Assembly: GCA_018266835.1 (NCBI GenBank)
Contig: JAFDZP010000002.1
Location: 1,091,302-1,155,301 of the forward strand
Direction: 5' to 3'
Length of the DNA: 64,000 nt
Source of the DNA: Bacteroidota bacterium
Lineage (GTDB): Bacteria > Bacteroidota > Ignavibacteria > Tepidaquicellales > Tepidaquicellaceae
Part shown: positions 51,006-60,383 of the stretch, piece after piece
Numbering within the stretch: the first letter of the stretch is position 1
How the letters are laid out: every line of letters starts with the position of its first letter
Translations under genes and position numbers: made by a program
The notes under the pieces: model-generated
Databases searched by the model: none
What the model was told of the DNA's origin: nothing
The model's input: the letters and a program-made list of their open reading frames with translations, nothing else

Positions 51006-53273
51006 TTAACTGCGTAATTCTTTTCTTCTTCTGAAAATTGAAATTACGAATCCTAATACAAGCACTCCCGTGCCAATCCATAAAACATTTATGAACGGCT
51101 TAATGGATGCAGTAAGAACTAACGTTTCTTCCGTTACTCCGTCCTTTGATGGATTCTTTTTATCAACAACTGCAATCATAGCAACTGCTCCGTCTTTTCC
51201 CTGTGCATTCATCTTTGTAAAGTAGAATTCATAGTTATCGTTTCCTGTCATTGAAGCTGGAGTATATTCAGGATTGCCTTCTGTATATTTTATCTTCGGA
51301 GATACTGTTTCCGTGAATTTGCTGTCAGTGACTTTCAAAGTTGCGCCAATCATAAAATTACCCGATTGCATTTCTTTTCCGCCCTGCTCTATTCCGCCGA
51401 AATCAAAATCAACAAACTGGATTTTCATATCACCGACTTTTATTTCATCGCCTTTCTTCATTTCATGGATATCCTTTTCTGAGAATTGTGACGGTTGCTC
51501 AAGTCCCATTGGCGAAAGATATAAATCCTTCGTCGGGAAGTTCGCTATGTCAGGATTTTTCATTACTCCGTTTGAGAACTGACTGAAGTACATTATCGGC
51601 TGCATTGTCATTTCCTTGCCGTCTTTTTCAACTATAACATTAAAGTGATACTTCGTATCTGTTTTGTTGTTAGGATCCTCAAATGGTTCTGCACCTACGT
51701 ATGTAAATGTATAACCGAGAGCTTGTTTCGGTTTATTCAGTTCCAAAGAAATATTTTCTTCTTTGCTGTATTTTGATGAACCGATTATTCCAAGAAATAC
51801 CAATGCCAAACCAACGTGAGCGATGTAAGCTCCTGCCTGGCTTCTGGTCTTTCTTATTATATTTACTGCTATTTCTATATTAATAAAGAATGTGAATAAT
51901 GCTGCTAAAGCAAATAATGCGATTAGGAAATCCTGAACACCGATGTAAACTAATCCTAATGTAACTGCTAACGCTAAAATCAATGGGAACATTAACCCTT
52001 TGAAGAATTGTTTTTCAGGAGTGTTCTTCCATTTCAATAATAAACTGATACCGTTTATGAATGCAATCATGATTGCAATCGGGAGGTTCATTTTATTATA
52101 AAATGCTCCGTCAACAGAACCCTTAGAAATAATCGGCCAGCTTGTTCCTGCCGTAATAACAAGGGCTGCTGCGCATAAAGTAATCGTTCCTAAGAATAAA
52201 GAAGACTCTCTTGATAAAAGTTTGTTAGGATGAAGATTGAGTGCTTTCAGTTCTTTTGTTCTGTAAATCAATGCAACGATTGCAATCAGAATAAAAAGTC
52301 CTATGAATGCAACCAGCGCTATGTAAACTTCATGTCCCGGGTCAACAAAAGAGTGAACTGAAGAATCACCAAGTATTCCGCTTCTCGTTAAGAAGGTAGA
52401 GTACAGAACAAGTAAAAACGAAAGTATGCAAAGAATTAAATTTGTTTTTTTATAACCGCCTGTTCTTTTCTGCGCAATCATTGTGTGAATGGCTGCAACA
52501 GTAACTAACCATGGAATGAAAGAAGAATTTTCTACTGGATCCCATGCCCAGTAACCGCCCCATCCAAGTACGCCATAAGCCCAGTAACCGCCCATCATAA
52601 TTCCGAGTCCTAATACACCGCCTGAAAATAACAACCACGGCATTGAAAATCTTACCCAGTCATCGTATTTGTTTTTCATCAGTGTTGCAATTGCAAAGCA
52701 AAACGGAACTGCTAACGATGCAAAACCTATAAACAATGTAGGTGGATGAATTGACATCCAGAAATTTTGTAATAATGGATTTAAACCTTTTCCTTTATCA
52801 GGAATAAAACCGACTTCAACATCGCCCGGCCATTTATCCCAGACATAAAGGAACGGTGATTTTAAAATTAAAATCAATGCAAGGAAGGCAAGTATAAGAG
52901 CATACACTGACATCACCTGCGGCTCAAGCCTGTCACCTTTCGAAACGTAATTTAATAAGAACACTCCTAAAACTGCCGTCATGAAAGTCCAGAGCATAAA
53001 GCTGCCTTCCTGCCCTGCGTAGAATGTAGAGATTAACAGGGGAAGCTGGAGCTCGCTGTTACTGTGTTCCCATATATAAGCAAACTCATAGTGATGAGTC
53101 AGAATGAGGTACATCATGTAAATTGCTGCGGAGATTACACTGATTGTTGTAACGTGAAAAAACAATCTTCCGAACTTTAAATATTTTTCTTTTCCGAGAT
53201 GAACGAGAAAAAACGTTATCACGGAGATAATAGATGCAAAAAATGCAGCGTATACTAGAATTTTTCCTGCCAT
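51006..53273 (-). CDS. ccmF: Cytochrome c maturation protein CcmF (heme lyase)
   Basis: 755 residues with about 15 transmembrane helices. It carries the tryptophan-rich WWD motif (WGGYWAWDPVENSSFIPWLV) and the flanking His regions (SIHPPTLFIG, AAIHTMIAQK). A large periplasmic beta-rich domain (about 520-720) precedes a last helix. It transfers heme from holo-CcmE to apocytochrome. It is the last gene of the ccm run before the terminator at 50948-50976. It follows an aldo/keto reductase gene. Confidence 0.92.
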   Translation of the reverse strand: MAGKILVYAAFFASIISVITFFLVHLGKEKYLKFGRLFFHVTTISVISAAIYMMYLILTHHYEFAYIWEHSNSELQLPLLISTFYAGQEGSFMLWTFMTAVLGVFLLNYVSKGDRLEPQVMSVYALILAFLALILILKSPFLYVWDKWPGDVEVGFIPDKGKGLNPLLQNFWMSIHPPTLFIGFASLAVPFCFAIATLMKNKYDDWVRFSMPWLLFSGGVLGLGIMMGGYWAYGVLGWGGYWAWDPVENSSFIPWLVTVAAIHTMIAQKRTGGYKKTNLILCILSFLLVLYSTFLTRSGILGDSSVHSFVDPGHEVYIALVAFIGLFILIAIVALIYRTKELKALNLHPNKLLSRESSLFLGTITLCAAALVITAGTSWPIISKGSVDGAFYNKMNLPIAIMIAFINGISLLLKWKNTPEKQFFKGLMFPLILALAVTLGLVYIGVQDFLIALFALAALFTFFINIEIAVNIIRKTRSQAGAYIAHVGLALVFLGIIGSSKYSKEENISLELNKPKQALGYTFTYVGAEPFEDPNNKTDTKYHFNVIVEKDGKEMTMQPIMYFSQFSNGVMKNPDIANFPTKDLYLSPMGLEQPSQFSEKDIHEMKKGDEIKVGDMKIQFVDFDFGGIEQGGKEMQSGNFMIGATLKVTDSKFTETVSPKIKYTEGNPEYTPASMTGNDNYEFYFTKMNAQGKDGAVAMIAVVDKKNPSKDGVTEETLVLTASIKPFINVLWIGTGVLVLGFVISIFRRRKELRS

Positions 53274-53289
53274 AATAATATTAAATAAA

Positions 53290-54270
53290 TTACAAATTAA
53301 CGGATTTCATTCCTGCTTCAGAATACCTGGTGCCGGAAATGGAATCCATTATTGATTTGAGTGTACTGATTTCTTCCTGAGTGAGCTGGATGTTTATGGC
53401 TTCAATATTCTCAAGAAGGTTTTTAATTTTTGTTGTTCCCGGGATGGGGAAAATATCCACACCCTGATTTAACAGCCATGCAAGAGCAAGCTGTGACGCT
53501 TTTATTTTTCTTTCATGCGCCATTTCTTCAACTTTTTTTACAAGCTGAAGATTTTTATCGAAGTTTTCTCCCATGAAACGGGGATTAACTCTTCTAAAAT
53601 CGTTTTCTTCTAAATCTTCGTATTTTTTTATTTGACCTGTTAAAAATCCTCTGCCTAAAGGACTGTAAGCAACCAAAGCAATTCCAAGTTCTCTCATTAC
53701 AGGCAACGGACCACTTTCGATATCTGTACTCCATAATGAATACTCACTCTGAACTGCCGTTAAAGGATGAACTGAATTTGCTTTACGGATTGTATCGCCT
53801 GATGCCTCTGATAACCCTATATATCTTACTTTGCCTTCTTTAATAAGCTCTGACATTGCACCAACAGTATCTTCTATCGGAGTCTTTGGATCAACTCTAT
53901 GAAGAGAGAAGAGGTCAATGCTCTCCCGACCTAATCTTTTTAAGCTGGCTTCGCACGCTTTCTTAACATATTCAGGACTTCCGTTTACACCGCCTCTTGT
54001 GCCGTCTTCCTTTAATTCAACTCCGAATTTAGTAGAAAGAACAACTTTATTCCATCTATCATGGAAAGCTTTTTGAAGAAGTTCTTCATTTTTTCCGATG
54101 CCGTACATATCTGCCGTATCAATAAAATTAACTCCGTGCTCAACTGCAGCATGTAAAGTTTTTATCGATTCGTTGTCATCCGCCTTGCCGTAAAATTCAG
54201 ACATTCCCATTGCGCCTAAGCCAATCGGAAATACTTCTAAATCACTGTTACCTATTTTTCTTTTTATCAT
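53290..54270 (-). CDS. Aldo/keto reductase
   Basis: 326 residues. A (beta/alpha)8 NADPH-dependent oxidoreductase of the YajO/AKR13 type: GLGAMGMSEFYGKADDNE, FIDTADMYGIGKNEELLQKA with catalytic D and Y, RLGRESIDLFSLHRVD with H, and FPIPGTTKIKNLLENIEAIN for the cofactor. It lies between ccmE and ccmF without an evident functional link to heme. Substrate unknown. Confidence 0.92.
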   Translation of the reverse strand: MIKRKIGNSDLEVFPIGLGAMGMSEFYGKADDNESIKTLHAAVEHGVNFIDTADMYGIGKNEELLQKAFHDRWNKVVLSTKFGVELKEDGTRGGVNGSPEYVKKACEASLKRLGRESIDLFSLHRVDPKTPIEDTVGAMSELIKEGKVRYIGLSEASGDTIRKANSVHPLTAVQSEYSLWSTDIESGPLPVMRELGIALVAYSPLGRGFLTGQIKKYEDLEENDFRRVNPRFMGENFDKNLQLVKKVEEMAHERKIKASQLALAWLLNQGVDIFPIPGTTKIKNLLENIEAINIQLTQEEISTLKSIMDSISGTRYSEAGMKSVNL

Positions 54271-54288
54271 TTTATCTGCTGAATCAAA

Positions 54289-54678
54289 TCAGTTCTTAAC
54301 GTCAGTTCCTTTTGCTTCGTATTTAGAAGGACATTTTGTTAAAATATCTTTTGCGTGGAAGTAGCCGTCTTTTACTTTTCCTTTTACTACAACTGCTTCT
54401 GCAACTTCAAAGTTATTCGGCTTTGCGCCGTCAAAAACAACTTTCATTTCGTTAGCGTTATCATCTTTCATGAAGAAAGTAAACTGGTTTGTATTGGCAT
54501 CGAATTTAGAATCTTTATCCTTTACCCACTGGCCTTTTACTTCAACTGTACGCTGGCGGCTTTGCGCCTCCTGGAAATTCACATATTCAATTTTACTATC
54601 CATGAAGGACATAAAACCCACGACAAGGAATACCAAAACAATGATAACTCCTACTATTATTCTTGCCTGCTTAGACAT
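54289..54678 (-). CDS. ccmE: Cytochrome c maturation protein CcmE, CXXXY type
   Basis: 129 residues. One N-terminal membrane anchor (IIVGVIIVLVFLVVGFMSFM) and a periplasmic OB-fold. The heme-binding HxxxY of E. coli is replaced by CPSKY, the CXXXY form known from sulfate-reducing bacteria and archaea, in which a cysteine binds heme. Such systems lack CcmH, and none is seen here. It receives heme from CcmC and passes it to CcmF. Confidence 0.9.
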   Translation of the reverse strand: MSKQARIIVGVIIVLVFLVVGFMSFMDSKIEYVNFQEAQSRQRTVEVKGQWVKDKDSKFDANTNQFTFFMKDDNANEMKVVFDGAKPNNFEVAEAVVVKGKVKDGYFHAKDILTKCPSKYEAKGTDVKN

Positions 54679-54712
54679 AATTTTTAAAATTTAATTTTTT
54701 AATGTATTTATA

Positions 54713-54850
54713 TTAATCCGGTTCTTCTAATTTTTGAACTTTTTTATCGAGCTTCCACAAGTAGCTGAAAATTCCTATCCATATTATCAATACTACAAGC
54801 ATCACCAGCACTCTGGAATTATCCAGTAAAAATTTTACAATTGAATCCAT
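54713..54850 (-). CDS. ccmD: CcmD-like small membrane protein
   Basis: 45 residues, MDSIVKFLLDNSRVLVMLVV, then LIIWIGIFSYLWKLDKKVQK and LEEPD. One membrane helix followed by a charged tail matches CcmD, which holds CcmE and CcmC together. Its ATG overlaps the ccmC stop by one base (TAATG). The conserved operon position between ccmC and ccmE gives the call; the sequence itself is poorly conserved in the family. Confidence 0.75.
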   Translation of the reverse strand: MDSIVKFLLDNSRVLVMLVVLIIWIGIFSYLWKLDKKVQKLEEPD

Positions 54851-55539
54851 TAAACTGCTATTCTCCTTAACTTTTTAATTGTTAATTTTTCTATCCTGAC
54901 TCTTAAATTATAAATCCATACGTACAACATTACAAATCCTATTGACGAAGTATAAAATATAACTCTCATAGAAGAGTTCATTTCGTTTTTTACTACGGGT
55001 CCGCCGCCTGGACTTTGTGAGTCATCTGCAGAGCCGGGATGTAATCCCGGAAATACTCTCGGCATAATGAAAATAAAGAACGGAACGGTTAAAAAAGCTA
55101 TGATTAAATACACAGCGGAAAGTCTTGCCTTTTTTTCTTCTTCATCTATTGAAGAACGGAGAATTAAATATGCAGCGTAGATTAACATCAGTAATAATAT
55201 TGACATCATGCGCGGCTCATCTATTTTAAAGAATGTGCCCCAGTCAACTCTTGCCCAGATAGTGCCTGTTACATATCCAAGTACACAAAAGACTAAACCT
55301 ATTTCAGCGGCGCAATGGGCTTTAAGATCGAAGTCCATATTTTTCGTAGTCAGATACCTGATTGAAAAATACATAGACATTAAAAAAGCTACTGATGCAA
55401 CCCAGCTCATAGGCACGTGAAAGAAAATGTTTCTTGCGCGCTCGCCCAATCCCGGGATAAAATCAATCGGTGCCATTATGCCTGCAATACAAACTCCGCT
55501 GATAATAAAAAATACTAATATTTTATAATAAGTTTTCAA
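54850..55539 (-). CDS. ccmC: Heme exporter protein CcmC (CcsA-type)
   Basis: 229 residues with six membrane helices. FFHVPMSWVASVAF contains the first conserved heme-binding His region, and the second periplasmic loop is WARVDWGTFFKIDEPRMMSI. The usual tryptophan-rich WGxxWxWDxR(E/L)T is therefore degenerate: W-G are kept but two Trp are replaced by Phe and Ile. It transfers heme to CcmE. It starts ten bases after the TPR lipoprotein gene stop region and overlaps ccmD by one base. Confidence 0.85.
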   Translation of the reverse strand: MKTYYKILVFFIISGVCIAGIMAPIDFIPGLGERARNIFFHVPMSWVASVAFLMSMYFSIRYLTTKNMDFDLKAHCAAEIGLVFCVLGYVTGTIWARVDWGTFFKIDEPRMMSILLLMLIYAAYLILRSSIDEEEKKARLSAVYLIIAFLTVPFFIFIMPRVFPGLHPGSADDSQSPGGGPVVKNEMNSSMRVIFYTSSIGFVMLYVWIYNLRVRIEKLTIKKLRRIAV

Positions 55540-55547
55540 TTTCTGAA

Positions 55548-56027
55548 TTATTGAGGAATAGGTAATCCCATTTGATTATAAATTTCTTCTATCTTGTCTT
55601 TATTTGCGATTGCTTCCTGATTTTTAGGATCAAGCGCTAAAACTTTTCTGTAATATTTTAATGCGGGACGATATTTTTCTTTTGGAGGAACGTTAGCTTC
55701 AAACATCATGTAATTTCCTGCAGAAAGATTTTTTTCTATTGCAGCTTTTTTGTTTGCATCGGATTTATCTTTTTCATATTTAGCATCGGCATCTTCAGCT
55801 TCTTTTTTTACTTTATCAACTGTCTGGTCTTTGCCCGATTCTGTTTGTCCGTCTGTTTTGTTTTTATCTCCTATAGGAGGATGGTTAGGCGGTAATTCAC
55901 CTGAAGGAGGAATTTGATTTTGTCCCGATGGTGGTGTTTGAGTAGTAGGAGTTTTTTTCTCCTCCATTTTAGCGCATCCTGCGATTACAAATAGTATAAG
56001 AATTAGTAAAGAAAAATATTTTTTCAT
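55548..56027 (-). CDS. Lipoprotein with proline-rich linker and TPR-like repeat
   Basis: 159 residues. A lipoprotein signal (FVIAGCAKMEEKK) is followed by a Pro/Gln-rich linker (TQTPPSGQNQIPPSGELPPN), a charged helix and a C-terminal TPR-like unit (YYRKVLALDPKNQEAIANKD). In the middle of the ccm operon, a TPR protein suggests a CcmH/CcmI-like role in handling apocytochrome. That role is inferred from context only. Confidence 0.65.
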   Translation of the reverse strand: MKKYFSLLILILFVIAGCAKMEEKKTPTTQTPPSGQNQIPPSGELPPNHPPIGDKNKTDGQTESGKDQTVDKVKKEAEDADAKYEKDKSDANKKAAIEKNLSAGNYMMFEANVPPKEKYRPALKYYRKVLALDPKNQEAIANKDKIEEIYNQMGLPIPQ

Positions 56028-56072
56028 TATTATTTTTAGTGTGTTAATTTTTTAAATTTTGATTTTTTTTGC

Positions 56073-56735
56073 CTAGTCTTCCCAGATATATTTAAACAAT
56101 ATGAACGAAGTAATAGTTACAACAACGGTATAGGAAAAAAGGAATAAAAATTCCGAATATAACCTGCCTGTTTCTACTCCGGCTGCCGATAATTTCCCTG
56201 CTTCTATTAAACTCAGAAGCAATGGCAGCAGCACAGGAAAAGCAAGAACCGGATACAGCGTTCCTTTTGAATTTGCTTTGGAAATTATTGCTGCAATTAT
56301 AGTAGATGCAGAAACTAAGCCGAGATTACCAAGAAAAAAAGTAATCGTAAAACCGGCAAAGTTTTTTATAACAATTCCCGTAGCTCCTATGAAAAAAACA
56401 AATATTACAACGTTTATTAAAAAAGATAAAGCAAAATTAAAGAACAACTTACCTGCGAGCACTTCCGGATGAGAAGTGGAGAGTTTTAAAGCAACGGATG
56501 TTTCTTTTTCTTCTTCCTTAATGAAAACCCGCGAGAGTCCGCTGGAAGCGCTGAAAAATACTACAATCCAGAACAATCCCGATAAAATTTCGTTATCGGT
56601 TTTTTCATCGCCTAATGAAAATTTTATTATGGCGATTGTAACTATTACAAACATCAGGAGCGAATTGAAAGCATATCGAGTTCTCAATTCAGACTTAAAA
56701 TCTTTCCTGAATATCTCTACCGAACTTTTAAACAA
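56073..56735 (-). CDS. ccmB: Heme exporter protein CcmB
   Basis: 220 residues, six membrane helices. LFKS-like opening EIFRKDFKSELRTRYAFNSL, then GLFWIVVFFSASSGLSRVF and EKETSVALKLSTSHPEVLAG, match CcmB. It normally forms an ABC transporter with the CcmA ATPase, which releases heme-loaded CcmE. No ccmA lies in the window. It is the first gene of the ccm run after the multiheme cytochromes, with a hairpin separating them. Confidence 0.88.
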   Translation of the reverse strand: MFKSSVEIFRKDFKSELRTRYAFNSLLMFVIVTIAIIKFSLGDEKTDNEILSGLFWIVVFFSASSGLSRVFIKEEEKETSVALKLSTSHPEVLAGKLFFNFALSFLINVVIFVFFIGATGIVIKNFAGFTITFFLGNLGLVSASTIIAAIISKANSKGTLYPVLAFPVLLPLLLSLIEAGKLSAAGVETGRLYSEFLFLFSYTVVVTITSFILFKYIWED

Positions 56736-56795
56736 AATGACCTTTTACTATAAAAATACTACTGTTTTTATTGAAATTAAAGCTATTAATAAGCT

Positions 56796-56827
56796 GCTAT
56801 AAAGTGCTTTTTCCAGCACTTTATAGC
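56796..56827 (-). terminator. Perfect 13-bp hairpin between the 18-heme cytochrome gene and ccmB
   Basis: GCTATAAAGTGCT (56796-56808), loop TTTTCC, AGCACTTTATAGC (56815-56827). It is directly after the stop of the 18-heme cytochrome gene on the minus strand. The long T-run follows on the plus side (GCGCTTTTTTC), so on the minus strand it is probably an mRNA-protecting or partial terminator hairpin. Confidence 0.65.
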
Positions 56828-56837
56828 GCTTTTTCAC

Positions 56838-58907
56838 TTATTTTACAAATTCTTTTAATTTCTTCTTCTTTTCAGAAAGCATAGAACTTATCAAATCATA
56901 ATTATGAACATAAATAGACGGATACGGATTAATCTGATTATAAACCTTCTTTGCCTCAGTAACTTCATGTTTCTGGTCCTCATTTAAATCCATTCCCTGA
57001 GCTTTGTTAATTAAAACATTAAGCTCGCTCTTCAGACTTGCTACATCTTTCTTCCAGTCATCCATCGCTTCATCCATTCCTGCATCGTGACATTTCAAGC
57101 AAATCTTTTTATCCGGTTTCACAACTTTGTCACTTGCTACGTGGCAGTCATTACAGCCTACGCCTGCAGCTTTCATTATATCAGGATGATTTTTGCCTGA
57201 ATAACTTCCGTTGAATACCTGTCCCTGGAAGCTGTGACACGTTACGCATTTATCATTTGTCTTACTTTGCGAGTGGTGGCAATTATTACAGCTTTCTTTG
57301 CTTATTATTAATTCACCATGCTTCTGTTCATTCGAGTGACAGTTATTGCATGCAATTTTGTTTTTTGCAATGTGATCGTTGTGAGAAAAATTCATTCCGA
57401 ATTTCTTTACAGAAATTTCCTGAATTCCTGAGTGGCAGTTATAACATTCATTCGGAACGTATTCTGTACCCGATTGGAAATTAGGCAGTCCCGCCGATGA
57501 ACCTATAACAGTCAGTGACTTCTTCATCAGATTATATGCTGCAACCAATAGCTTATCTGCAAACGCAACATTATGAACGCTCTTACCAACTTCAACTATA
57601 GAAATATTATGTTTTGCTTCTTCAAGGACCTGTTCAGCTTCTTTCTGCTTCTCTGCTTTTGAATTCTTTACCTGCCGCTCGACTGTATTATAAATTACTT
57701 TAATGGTTTTCAGACGGCTGATAGAAGCAGCTTCCCATTGTTTGGTCAGCTTATCATATCCTGCTCCGTGACATTTTTCACAGGAAGAAGAACCGGCTTT
57801 TGAAGTACCTATCAATTTTTTATCAACTTCATGGAATACGTGACATCCCTTGCAGTTTATTCCGTTCATGAACATTGCGCTCGGAGTTTTCTCAGTTTCA
57901 AATCCTCCTTCACCTGTATATAATTTCACCTGTGAAGTATGGGCATTAGAGTGGCAGCTGTTACAATCAGCAGGAGCATTCGGATCCATCTTCTGAATCT
58001 TATGCGAAATCGCCGAGTGACAATTCGTGCATCGCATGCTGTGCTGCTTTATATGTGTATCGTGTATTAAAGTTAAATCATTATATTTCTCAAGCCGTTC
58101 AGTTTCAAAGTGACACTGGAAGCACCTCTCCTTTCCTACTTCACCGTTACCTGCAACTACGTTATTGTGACAGCTCTTACAATCAATCTCATTTTTTACA
58201 ACAAGGGTATGATTATATCTGTAACTTGCCATCTGTTCGGGAGATTTATCCTTCCATGAGTGGCACGTGGTACAGTTTGAAAGCTTATCATATTTATGGC
58301 TGTCATCATCCGATTTTTTGAAGTGACAGTTATAACACGTTGTGGCAGTAACTTCAATGTGGCTTCCCTGTACAATTTGTCCGTGACAGCTTGTACATTT
58401 TAGAGATTTGCCTCTTCTTTGTTCCTGAAGATGATTTTTATGACTGAAATTTATTCCTTTAAAATTGTAAGTGGAATCTTTCAAAGCTTGTTTATCATGA
58501 CATCCTGAACGCGCGCAAGTGTTATCGGGAATTTCTGCCCATGGTTTTCTCTTTTTATAAGACATCGAAACATAGTTCACAATCTGAACAAGCCCGTTCA
58601 GTTTACCTCTGACAGTACCGGAAATTCCCGGTTCAAAATGACACTCAACACAGTCAACTTTATTGTGAGCGGAAGTTCTCCAGCTCTGATAAAATGTTTC
58701 CATGTAGTGGCATGTAGGACAAAAAGCCGGCCGCGAAGTATATTCAGCAGCAGTTGCTGTAAGAATTAAGAATATCAGGATATATATAGCGCCGAATAAA
58801 AGAAATCTTTTAAAGCCTCTGACTTTTTTAAAGAAGTGCCTTCTTTTTTTAACGATAATTATATCATCATGTGATTCTTCGTTTCCGGTTTTTTCTTCAG
58901 TATCCAT
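56838..58907 (-). CDS. Membrane-anchored multiheme c-type cytochrome, 18 heme motifs
   Basis: 689 residues. One N-terminal transmembrane helix (about 34-55, FLLFGAIYILIFLILTATAA) and then heme sites: 17 CXXCH plus one CX4CH (CARSGCH). The first two (CPTCHY, CVECHF) and their spacing resemble NapC/NrfH-type quinol dehydrogenases, followed by octaheme/cytochrome c3-like modules. The region between about residues 385-470 is helical and lacks hemes. It is likely to accept electrons from menaquinol and pass them through the periplasm. The final acceptor is unknown. Confidence 0.88.
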   Translation of the reverse strand: MDTEEKTGNEESHDDIIIVKKRRHFFKKVRGFKRFLLFGAIYILIFLILTATAAEYTSRPAFCPTCHYMETFYQSWRTSAHNKVDCVECHFEPGISGTVRGKLNGLVQIVNYVSMSYKKRKPWAEIPDNTCARSGCHDKQALKDSTYNFKGINFSHKNHLQEQRRGKSLKCTSCHGQIVQGSHIEVTATTCYNCHFKKSDDDSHKYDKLSNCTTCHSWKDKSPEQMASYRYNHTLVVKNEIDCKSCHNNVVAGNGEVGKERCFQCHFETERLEKYNDLTLIHDTHIKQHSMRCTNCHSAISHKIQKMDPNAPADCNSCHSNAHTSQVKLYTGEGGFETEKTPSAMFMNGINCKGCHVFHEVDKKLIGTSKAGSSSCEKCHGAGYDKLTKQWEAASISRLKTIKVIYNTVERQVKNSKAEKQKEAEQVLEEAKHNISIVEVGKSVHNVAFADKLLVAAYNLMKKSLTVIGSSAGLPNFQSGTEYVPNECYNCHSGIQEISVKKFGMNFSHNDHIAKNKIACNNCHSNEQKHGELIISKESCNNCHHSQSKTNDKCVTCHSFQGQVFNGSYSGKNHPDIMKAAGVGCNDCHVASDKVVKPDKKICLKCHDAGMDEAMDDWKKDVASLKSELNVLINKAQGMDLNEDQKHEVTEAKKVYNQINPYPSIYVHNYDLISSMLSEKKKKLKEFVK

Positions 58908-58944
58908 ATATTACAATATAAAGGGGTTTAATGTTACTGTATAA

Positions 58945-59505
58945 TTATTTTGCTTTGTTGTGTTTTATTTTATCCCAGTATGTTGCATAATCAAAGCCTT
59001 TGAATGTTGGGCTTTCTGCGTTGTGGCATTGTGTGCAGAATGCTTCTTTCTCTGTATGAATTATCAATCCGTTATCCATAGCTTTCTGTTTGTCTTTCAT
59101 AATAGAAATTGATTTATATTCTGAACCTGCTCCGTGACATGTTTCGCACTGAACTCCGTCCTGAATATTAAATGTTTCTGTAAATGCTGAAGCATCTGCC
59201 TGAACTGTATGGCATTTTAAACATGCAGGTGTTTCTTTTGCTGCAGTTGTGAAACCTTTATCTTTTGCAATTTTATCTGCTTCAGGTGTATCAAGATTCT
59301 TGAATGCGCTTGCATGCTTTGAACCTTTCCAGATCTCAAGCTGGTTACCTTGTGATTCTGTTTTGTGGCATGCGCCTGCGCATTTTTCTGCGCCTACATA
59401 TTTTGGTGTATCCTGCGGCTGTTCATAATTCATAAATGAATATGAAATGAATCCTGAAAGAAACACGATGAAGAAAATCGCGTAAATGTAATTTCTCGTT
59501 TTCAT
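58945..59505 (-). CDS. Small c-type cytochrome, four heme motifs
   Basis: 186 residues. An N-terminal signal anchor (YIYAIFFIVFLSGFISYSFM) is followed by CAGACH (CX3CH), CLKCH, CETCH and CTQCH. The arrangement is that of the cytochrome c554-like family. The first site has three residues between the cysteines. It lies between the 18-heme and cytochrome b genes and is probably the periplasmic electron carrier between them. Confidence 0.85.
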   Translation of the reverse strand: MKTRNYIYAIFFIVFLSGFISYSFMNYEQPQDTPKYVGAEKCAGACHKTESQGNQLEIWKGSKHASAFKNLDTPEADKIAKDKGFTTAAKETPACLKCHTVQADASAFTETFNIQDGVQCETCHGAGSEYKSISIMKDKQKAMDNGLIIHTEKEAFCTQCHNAESPTFKGFDYATYWDKIKHNKAK

Positions 59506-59564
59506 AATGGTTGTGTTTTTGTTTACTGATTAATAAAAATTATATAAAGAAATTTTAAAAAAAA

Positions 59565-60383
59565 TTAAAGTGTAGGTGATGCTTTATCTTTTAACTCTTC
59601 TTCTTTTAGTTTGTTCTCTTCTTCCTCTGAAATAACTATTTCATTTACTTCATCTATCTTCTGCTCTTCTAAAAGTTTTTTATGCTCTGCAAGTTTTTCA
59701 AGTTCAAGCGGATGTTCTTTTTCCATCTCTTCGTGATCAAGATAGCCGTAAAGCCATGCCTTGTTCATAGGTACAACATCGGGATTAAAAAATACAAAAT
59801 AAAAATGCCACACTATAATAGCCAGTGTTGCAAGTATTGCTTCGTAGAAATGAATTGCTGTCGCCAGGTTCATTCCTGATGTATGAATCACAGGTAAAAA
59901 TTTATTCTGGAACCAAAGCACCATTCCTGTTGCTCCCATAATAACCGTTCCCCATACAACTGCCCAGTACTCTGCCTTTTCAACATAACTGAATCTTCCG
60001 AACCTTGGCTTTTCAACAGTGTTTGAAAAATAATATTTCACAACATGTATGACATCAGTTAAATCTCTCTTTGCAGGGAGCACATCTTTCAGAAAATGTC
60101 TTCCTCTGAAAGTAAAAGCGATATAATACAAATGATAAATACATCCTGCAACCATAAGTACAGATGCAGTCCTGTGAATAACTCCTCTTAACTCGAATGC
60201 AGATTTTCCGATTAAAAAAGTTATCCACTTTACCCAGAATGCTTCAGGGTATTTTAACCAGAAACCTGTAATTACCAGAGTGATAAAAGTAGAGAGCAGA
60301 ATAAAATGCTGAATCCGCTCGCTGCGGTTCATTCTTAAATATCTTCCGTCTCCCAGTTCAACTACTACATTAGTTTTTTCCAT
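59565..60383 (-). CDS. Cytochrome b subunit (FdnI/b561-like)
   Basis: 272 residues from ATG 60383. Four membrane helices with heme-ligand histidines: SERIQHFILLSTFITL, GVIHRTASVLMVAGCIYHLY, and AIHFYEAILATLAIIVWHFY match the Ni,Fe-hydrogenase/formate dehydrogenase cytochrome b family. A C-terminal charged cytoplasmic tail follows. It overlaps the 19-heme gene by 14 bases. It would exchange electrons between menaquinone and the adjacent cytochromes. I reject the ATG at 60410, which would extend into the upstream gene. Confidence 0.85.
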   Translation of the reverse strand: MEKTNVVVELGDGRYLRMNRSERIQHFILLSTFITLVITGFWLKYPEAFWVKWITFLIGKSAFELRGVIHRTASVLMVAGCIYHLYYIAFTFRGRHFLKDVLPAKRDLTDVIHVVKYYFSNTVEKPRFGRFSYVEKAEYWAVVWGTVIMGATGMVLWFQNKFLPVIHTSGMNLATAIHFYEAILATLAIIVWHFYFVFFNPDVVPMNKAWLYGYLDHEEMEKEHPLELEKLAEHKKLLEEQKIDEVNEIVISEEEENKLKEEELKDKASPTL

